Positions 58,725 to 64,000 of a stretch of DNA of 64,000 bases are shown one piece after another. The notes under the pieces were generated by a model. The model searched no databases. It worked only from the letters and a program-made list of their open reading frames with translations, and was not told the origin of the DNA. Position 1 is the first letter of the stretch; every line of letters starts with the position of its first letter. The DNA is taken from positions 186,001 to 250,000 of the forward strand of contig CALIXF010000009.1 of assembly GCA_938046735.1 (NCBI GenBank), read 5' to 3'. The translations under genes and the position numbers were made by a program. The stretch is from an uncultured Candidatus Saccharibacteria bacterium (lineage in GTDB: Bacteria > Patescibacteriota > Saccharimonadia > Saccharimonadales > Saccharimonadaceae).

Positions 58725-59771
58725 TTAGACGTGGCGAATTTTACGACGAATAGTCTCTATAGGATAGGTTTTTAAATAATATTCAACTTTATTAAGAATA
58801 AGATCATGGGCTGGTAAATATTTTAATTCTTCAACACCAAAACCACGTTTAAAAACTGATACGCCATAAAAACGGTGTTTAGTATCATTTTCATCAACAA
58901 TGCCCCAGAAATTATAGCGAGTAATACCACGCTGTCTTGCATCTCGCATCGCTTGCATATGAAGTAAAGGCGCTCCTGAATATTTAGTGCCTAGTTCAGA
59001 AGATACTCCATAATGATAGGATGCTTCACTGCCGTAGAAAATCATAAAGTTTTCGGCCAGAATTTTACCATCTTTTTTGGCGATATAGAGTACAGCCTCT
59101 TGGTTTTTAGCAAAAGCTTCAAATTGCTTAGTGAGAAAGTTTTCAGAAAAAGCATAAAAGTCATGGCGCTTCGCGGTCTGTAATTCTATCTGATAAAATT
59201 CCTTAATTGCAGCAGGGTCGGTGGTGGTTTCAATTTTAATTTGATTTTTTTCAGCCTTTCTTAGAGCTCGTCTTAAGCGTTGACGCATGCCAGCTAGGAT
59301 TTCATCTTCTGTTTTTGTCAAATCAAGCACGCCAGCAAATTCGACAGAAAGGTACATTGGCGCTCGTTTGAAATGATATTTTTGGAAAATTTTTGCTGAC
59401 TCTGAAGTATTCTCTATTTGCGGACGAACTCGAACAAAAATACATTGCATTTTTTTTGCGACACTTATCATATCCTTAAAAACTGTTCCAATGAGAATGT
59501 CATTAGTCCAATCTAGAATGGGACCACCGGCAATAGCAAGATGGCGACCACGTTTAGCTGGTTCGACTTCGCCAGCGTAAGCAGCAACGATTTTTCCATT
59601 GCTTTTAATGACGCGTCGGACTACTTGATGTTTTATATTTTTGTAAAATTCATAAAAATCCCAAGACTGAAGAAAATTTGCTTGCTTAAAACTGGTGATA
59701 AAATCATCCCATTCCTCTTTTGATTGACATTCTTCGATTTGAAAATTTTTTTCTTTTAATGTATTTTTCAT
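58725..59771 (-). CDS. FemAB/FemX-like peptidoglycan peptidyltransferase
   Basis: Adds amino acids from aminoacyl-tRNA to peptidoglycan precursors in relatives. It is a double GNAT fold of 348 residues: FLQSWDFYEFYKNIKHQVVR, AIAGGPILDW, VEFAGVLDLTKTEDEILAGM then RQRLRRALRKAEK, and the C-terminal SELGTKYSGAPLLHMQAMRD with RYNFWGIVD. About 45 percent of the motif positions are shared with the C-terminal half of the fusion encoded 17 bp upstream, so the two are paralogues. Amino acid and lipid II position unknown. Confidence 0.9.
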   Translation of the reverse strand: MKNTLKEKNFQIEECQSKEEWDDFITSFKQANFLQSWDFYEFYKNIKHQVVRRVIKSNGKIVAAYAGEVEPAKRGRHLAIAGGPILDWTNDILIGTVFKDMISVAKKMQCIFVRVRPQIENTSESAKIFQKYHFKRAPMYLSVEFAGVLDLTKTEDEILAGMRQRLRRALRKAEKNQIKIETTTDPAAIKEFYQIELQTAKRHDFYAFSENFLTKQFEAFAKNQEAVLYIAKKDGKILAENFMIFYGSEASYHYGVSSELGTKYSGAPLLHMQAMRDARQRGITRYNFWGIVDENDTKHRFYGVSVFKRGFGVEELKYLPAHDLILNKVEYYLKTYPIETIRRKIRHV

Positions 59772-59788
59772 TTTATTCTACATTCCTT

Positions 59789-62056
59789 CTATAAATGACG
59801 ACGTTTTTTACGAATGGTTTCAACTAAGCGATTTAGCGGGTAGCGTAATCGACTAACAGGAATATCTTGTGCTTCAACATAGGTGAACCTTTTTTCCGAA
59901 AAACCCGTCTTAAAGGTGGTTACACCGGAGTAGCGATGGTGAGTTTGACCTTCTGGCGCAATACCCCAAAGATTATATCGTTTTATCCCCAGTTTTTTGA
60001 GATCGCGCATAATTTTCCACTGCAGGGCATAGGCACCAGGTAATTTGCGATTGAGCGGTGTACTAGCTGCTTCATAGTACTCTGCTTCAATGCCATCAAT
60101 TAATATCAGCCCATAAGCGATTGGTTGATGCGACTCATCAAAAGCAACGTAAATTTTCAAATCATCACCAAAACTTTGCTTCAATGCTTCCAGCTCTTTT
60201 TTTGAGGGTGGGATAAAGTTTTGGCGTCTTGCTGTATCTAATTGTATTTGGTGAAATTCTTCAAGAATATTTGGATTATTTGAGCAATCTTCGACTGTAA
60301 TTTTTAGCTTATCTGCGCGCCTCACTTCATAGCGCGTTTGACGACGAAAACTAGACAACAACTCATCCTCTGTTTTAGAGAGATCTATCATAACTGTATG
60401 TTCTGCACCAAGATGGAACGAGGCTTTAATCGAACCGAGATGCTTGAGGACGGTACGGTTTTGACACGAATCTGCAAGTGCAGGTCGAAAACGAATAAAA
60501 GCACATTTATTTTGTTTAGCTATTTTATAAATTTCTGAGAATACCTGAGAGATAATTGCAGGATTCTGCCAATCGATTAGAGGGCCATTTGGAATCTCTA
60601 AAAAGCGACCACGTTTAGCATCTTTAATAACCATAAGTACAATAATATTTTTTTCAAATTGACGTAAAATAACACGGCGTCCAAGAATTTCGTTATATTT
60701 TTGCCATCTTGGAGATTGAAGGAAATTTGACAGTTCATAAGTTCGTACCTGCTCAGCCCACTCCTTGGCCGATAGGGGTTTCCTATTTTTTAAATACTGT
60801 GTTTTCAATTTCAGATTAGATTTAGATAATATTTCAGATACTTCAGGCATACCATTTTTATTAAATCTAATTTCTACCTGGTTTGATGAGGCGATTTGCC
60901 AGGCACGTGATAACTCTAAGAACGAATAATGCGTGGGTAAATTGACAAGATGTTTTGCAACCAAAACGGCAACCGGACAAGACTTTTCATTAAAGCCTGA
61001 TTGCGAATAATATCGACGGGGAGCAACTGGTGTGTCATACCATATTTCATCAAAGAAACAGCCTATCTTTTTAAACTCATGTAAGACCTTTGTGCGTTTT
61101 TCGACTAATATTGGATAGCGCAAAACAGAATATTCTTGTTGATTATGCTGGATCAAACCTAGAACATATTTGGACTGCCAATAACTAAGTCGTCTCTCAA
61201 AATCAAGTTCAGCATCTGCAGATCGTTGGATAAACTTTAGTTTAAGAAGAAGTGCTAAAAAACACTGCCCAAGATTAATACGTCCAAAGGATAGGTATGA
61301 AAGACCACGAGATAAAAGTCCAAACAATGGATAAAGGCGGTCACGTAAAGAATCACTTATTTTTGGAGCACGAGCCGCGATATGAATATCTTTGAGTAGT
61401 CGATTTTTGGATTCACTGCGCATAATTAATGCGCCACCAGAACTTGCATCAATTGACTTACCCTTACCGAATGAAAGCACAACTGCATCGCCAACATTAC
61501 CAGCAGTGCGACCATCCGGATATTTAATGCCATAAGAATGTGCAAGATCTTCAATTAGAAAAAGTTTATGTTTTCTTGCTACTATTTCAATATTAGATAG
61601 ATCAGAAGCTAAGCCAAGATTATTCTGAACAATCACAGCTTTAATATTTGGGTTGTTTTTAATCGCAGACTCTAATTTTTCTGCATTAAAATGTAAGGTA
61701 GTAGGATCAATATCTAGATATATTGGCTGATAGCCAGCAGTTTTAACTGCCTGAACTACGGCATAGCATGTTAATGCCGTAATAGCAACAGCAGGACGAT
61801 TGTCAGTTTTTGATGTCAATTTTAGATTATTGTTTACTATTTGTTTTTCTTCAGCTGGAATTTGAGATAATAAACATAATGAAAGTGCGGTGCGACCAGA
61901 GTGAAAAAGATAGACGTTATTATTTGCTACTTGATACTGATCGGCTAAGTATTGTTTTAGATTGTTAAAATCTTTTTTACTACCAAAAGTAAACAAGAAA
62001 CGAAAAGTTTGTTTAATCTTAAATCTAGCCGCTCGTCCTAGAAAAAAGTGTTTCAT
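59789..62056 (-). CDS. DegT/DnrJ-like aminotransferase fused to FemAB domain
   Basis: A 755-residue fusion. Residues about 1-400 are a PLP-dependent DegT/DnrJ/EryC1-type domain: HSGRTALSLCLLSQIP, QPIYLDIDPTTLHFNAEKLE, IEDLAHSYG with the PLP-binding Asp, and SFGKGKSIDASSGGALIM with the candidate Schiff-base Lys. Residues about 430-755 are a complete FemAB double-GNAT domain (RGRFLEIPNGPLIDW, MIDLSKTEDELLSSFRRQTR, RKLPGAYALQWKIMRD). No frameshift or stop at the junction. The aminotransferase half could act on a sugar in precursors that the FemAB half decorates. It starts by overlapping the hydrolase stop. Confidence 0.88.
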   Translation of the reverse strand: MKHFFLGRAARFKIKQTFRFLFTFGSKKDFNNLKQYLADQYQVANNNVYLFHSGRTALSLCLLSQIPAEEKQIVNNNLKLTSKTDNRPAVAITALTCYAVVQAVKTAGYQPIYLDIDPTTLHFNAEKLESAIKNNPNIKAVIVQNNLGLASDLSNIEIVARKHKLFLIEDLAHSYGIKYPDGRTAGNVGDAVVLSFGKGKSIDASSGGALIMRSESKNRLLKDIHIAARAPKISDSLRDRLYPLFGLLSRGLSYLSFGRINLGQCFLALLLKLKFIQRSADAELDFERRLSYWQSKYVLGLIQHNQQEYSVLRYPILVEKRTKVLHEFKKIGCFFDEIWYDTPVAPRRYYSQSGFNEKSCPVAVLVAKHLVNLPTHYSFLELSRAWQIASSNQVEIRFNKNGMPEVSEILSKSNLKLKTQYLKNRKPLSAKEWAEQVRTYELSNFLQSPRWQKYNEILGRRVILRQFEKNIIVLMVIKDAKRGRFLEIPNGPLIDWQNPAIISQVFSEIYKIAKQNKCAFIRFRPALADSCQNRTVLKHLGSIKASFHLGAEHTVMIDLSKTEDELLSSFRRQTRYEVRRADKLKITVEDCSNNPNILEEFHQIQLDTARRQNFIPPSKKELEALKQSFGDDLKIYVAFDESHQPIAYGLILIDGIEAEYYEAASTPLNRKLPGAYALQWKIMRDLKKLGIKRYNLWGIAPEGQTHHRYSGVTTFKTGFSEKRFTYVEAQDIPVSRLRYPLNRLVETIRKKRRHL

Positions 62057-62733
62057 TATTTTATCCCCATAATAATGCTTATAGTCTTAGCTAGTCCTTC
62101 AGGATCAACGATATATGGTGCATGTGTCCAATTTGGAAACAGTTTAAGCCGGCTTTTCTTGATTAATTGATGCATCTTCTTTGCCTGACGTGGGGGAGTA
62201 ATTTTGTCCATTTCCCCCCATAAAATGTCCGTTTTTACTTTAACTTTTGAAATATCAAGATTACGATCAGAGTCTAGCATATTAGTTAAAGTCTTCTTCA
62301 TATTTTCTGGAGCTTTATCATAATCTCCGGCACCAATCATTTTATGAATTATTTTACGCAGAATTTTTACCCGCCTGAGTGGAGCAAGAATTTGGCTAAG
62401 TTTTCTTAGAATGTCTCGTTTTTTTGATGGTTCATATACCCCGGCAGCATCCAGAAGAATGAGATGAGAGACTCGATCTGGTTGTCTCGAAAGTAAATTC
62501 AGAAGGATTCGGCCACCGTTGCTATGGCCTAAGACGATCGCATCTTCCGGAAGCAACGAATCAGCCCATTTGACATACTCATCAATTGTCCAGACTTTCT
62601 TACTTGGGTCAGTGAGGCCCGGAACATGTAGCATTTCCACCTTAATTTGGTATTTATCGTTGAGAATTTTAATAGTTCTATTCCAAGGCTCTACGGTGTA
62701 GGTCCAGCCATGAATAATATAAAGAGTTTTCAT
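62056..62733 (-). CDS. alpha/beta hydrolase
   Basis: A 225-residue serine hydrolase. HGWTYTVEPWNR gives the oxyanion region, the nucleophile elbow reads VLGHSNGGRILLNLLSRQP, the acid is in WGEMDKITPP and the His in NWTHAPYIVDPEG. Substrate unknown. It lies between a MurF-like ligase and the FemAB fusion, with overlapping junctions, so an envelope role is likely. No signal peptide, so cytoplasmic. Confidence 0.88.
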   Translation of the reverse strand: MKTLYIIHGWTYTVEPWNRTIKILNDKYQIKVEMLHVPGLTDPSKKVWTIDEYVKWADSLLPEDAIVLGHSNGGRILLNLLSRQPDRVSHLILLDAAGVYEPSKKRDILRKLSQILAPLRRVKILRKIIHKMIGAGDYDKAPENMKKTLTNMLDSDRNLDISKVKVKTDILWGEMDKITPPRQAKKMHQLIKKSRLKLFPNWTHAPYIVDPEGLAKTISIIMGIK

Positions 62734-64000
62734 TAATATAAACCTCGTTTCTGTCGCCGCTTAATTGCTGCTTTCTCGCGTCTTGGCAACTTCTTGACAT
62801 CATCAGGATTTTTAAGAAGTTTCTCAATAATCCACTCTAAATACTGAGAACCCTTAAAAAGGATTGTCTCGGAGCCTATGAGATGCTTTTCTAAGTATTT
62901 CAGTGCTTCACGCGGATCGGTAGTTGTGTAAGCATCAATTTTAGCCTTTTTTAGGAGAGGTGCAGTATATTTTTTTGTACGGCGGCCAATTAAAATAACT
63001 TTCTCGGGTTTTACCTTAACAATTTCATCGGCTAATTTCGCATGCTCTTGGCCTTCAATGCTTCCCTGATCGACGATATCACCAATCACTAGCCATTTAT
63101 GGTCAACTTTCATAGACTTAAACATTTCAAGAATTGACTTGACAGAGATTAAATGTGCATTATAGCTACTATCGATAATTTTGATACCGTTTTGACCATC
63201 AAAATATGAGTTGCGACCCGGAGCAAGTCTAAAGTCAGAGAGATCGGAACAGGGCTTGATTTTTAAGTATTTTGCCAGATTTTCTAACATCACTAGTTGG
63301 ATAGTGAGGTCTTTTGAAAGAGGACGATTAAAAATATATTCGCGTGGAGATGTGTCCTCAGAGAGTTTAATCTTAAAATTGGTTTGGTCGGGCATGACTT
63401 GGTAAGCGGTAAGAGCTTGTTTTGAGCATTTAACCACGTTGGCGTCGGTTAGGCCTTTTTGTTTAATACTTTCAAGAGCTCGCACCATAAGTTCAACATC
63501 GCCATCGATAATGACAAGTTTTTGTGTATATTCTGGGAGCATGGCAAATTCATGGGTGATGGCCTTATCGAGATTTTCAAAGAGACCGTCTTTCACTTGC
63601 TGTTCAAATTGTACGGCATGGGATAAACCAAGTGAAATCCAGAGTGTCACTTCTGGTCTAAGCCAAGAAGCAAGGAATTCAGTTTCGTGAGGTCTTTCAC
63701 CATCGATCTCTACTACATAAAACTCTTCTTTATGAGTATAAAATACAGATTTAATCGGCGCGGCCAGAAAAAGATACAACCATTTTAGTTTTGAACCTGT
63801 CACTCCACGTAAATTTAGAATGTCAAAAGCAATACCATAAGCAGAATTAGCATCATGAGAATAATGAGCACGTTCTTTAAGAACACATTCAACCAGATTA
63901 AGCATCGTAGTTTTACCAACTGAACCAGTGATAGCGATCACTCGAGGTTGCCAACGACGAAAAGAAATGTTAGCGAAGAATCGGAAGTAAGAAGCAACGA
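62733..64000 (-). CDS. MurF-like Mur ligase (5' end cut by window edge)
   Basis: ATP-dependent ligase of the Mur family, likely adding a peptide or amino acid to muramyl precursors. Seen are the P-loop ITGSVGKTTMLNLVE, a VEIDGERPHETEFL block, RLAPGRNSYFDGQNG and the MurF-type IIDSSYNAHLISVKSILEMF. The frame stays open to the window edge upstream of the P-loop with YFRFFANISFRRWQPRV. The internal GTG at 63939-63941 is therefore probably not the start. MurF acts on D-Ala-D-Ala, but CPR genomes have diverged paralogues, so the exact substrate is open. First visible gene of the envelope operon. Confidence 0.85.
   Translation of the reverse strand, partial: VASYFRFFANISFRRWQPRVIAITGSVGKTTMLNLVECVLKERAHYSHDANSAYGIAFDILNLRGVTGSKLKWLYLFLAAPIKSVFYTHKEEFYVVEIDGERPHETEFLASWLRPEVTLWISLGLSHAVQFEQQVKDGLFENLDKAITHEFAMLPEYTQKLVIIDGDVELMVRALESIKQKGLTDANVVKCSKQALTAYQVMPDQTNFKIKLSEDTSPREYIFNRPLSKDLTIQLVMLENLAKYLKIKPCSDLSDFRLAPGRNSYFDGQNGIKIIDSSYNAHLISVKSILEMFKSMKVDHKWLVIGDIVDQGSIEGQEHAKLADEIVKVKPEKVILIGRRTKKYTAPLLKKAKIDAYTTTDPREALKYLEKHLIGSETILFKGSQYLEWIIEKLLKNPDDVKKLPRREKAAIKRRQKRGLY

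Noticed and set aside
1..64000. Mobile elements, prophage, CRISPR arrays, replication origin
   Set aside because: No transposase, integrase, direct-repeat array, DnaA-box cluster or phage gene was found; gene content is uniformly core chromosomal.

Overview
The window looks like a piece of a small-genome Patescibacteria (CPR) chromosome, most likely Candidatus Saccharibacteria (TM7). The grounds are low GC, an uL30-less ribosomal cluster, many overlapping TAATG stop-start junctions, few biosynthetic genes, and standard use of UGA as stop (the gene at 6412-7089 ends in TGA directly before a terminator, which argues against the UGA=Gly code of SR1/Gracilibacteria). The phylum call is inference: no 16S gene is present. 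Almost everything is on the minus strand. Only four plus-strand units interrupt it: an alarmone-hydrolase-like HD gene, a tRNA-Ala, an ADP-ribosylglycohydrolase-like gene and a LOG-family gene.

Layout from low to high coordinate: an ABC-2 exporter (1-2163); a thymidylate-cycle operon thyA-folA-glyA (2246-5188); two divergent HD-domain phosphohydrolases (5277-7089); tRNA-Ala(GGC); a GtrA-like membrane protein. Next is the large translation block (7839-23301): rplC to rpsH, then rplF to rplO, then secY-sortase-GNAT, then infA-rpmJ-rpsM-rpsK-rpsD-rpoA-rplQ-rplM-rpsI. It is followed by a VanZ-RDD membrane protein and rpoB-rpoC (24721-31955).

The second half holds the ADP-ribosylglycohydrolase-like gene, a convergent candidate small RNA (about 33199-33290), khpA, rpsP, an unknown gene, rpmF-nusB-nudix-rnc, leuS, a divergent SPOUT methyltransferase/LOG pair, a carbon operon gap-rpiB-rpe-like-pfkB-like, rpsL-rpsG, tig, an FAD oxidoreductase, dnaE, two small membrane proteins, a galU-like gene, a DUF308 protein and a 1021-residue membrane protein. 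It ends with an envelope operon: a MurF-like ligase (cut by the window edge), an alpha/beta hydrolase, an aminotransferase-FemAB fusion and a second FemAB protein.

Several patterns cut across genes. (1) Zinc-binding cysteines are missing from S4, S14, L32, L36 and both zinc sites of RNA polymerase beta-prime. (2) At least four genes (gtrA-like, SPOUT, LOG, tig) have an extended -10 (TGN-TAWAAT) ending exactly 6 nt before the ATG, the layout expected of leaderless mRNAs. (3) Extended -10 promoters are frequent. (4) Several catalytic motifs deviate: the RpoC trigger loop, the ADP-ribosylglycohydrolase TDDT motif, the Rpe metal histidine, and S12 position 87. No insertion sequence, prophage or CRISPR array was seen, and no gene-free stretch exceeds 300 bases.
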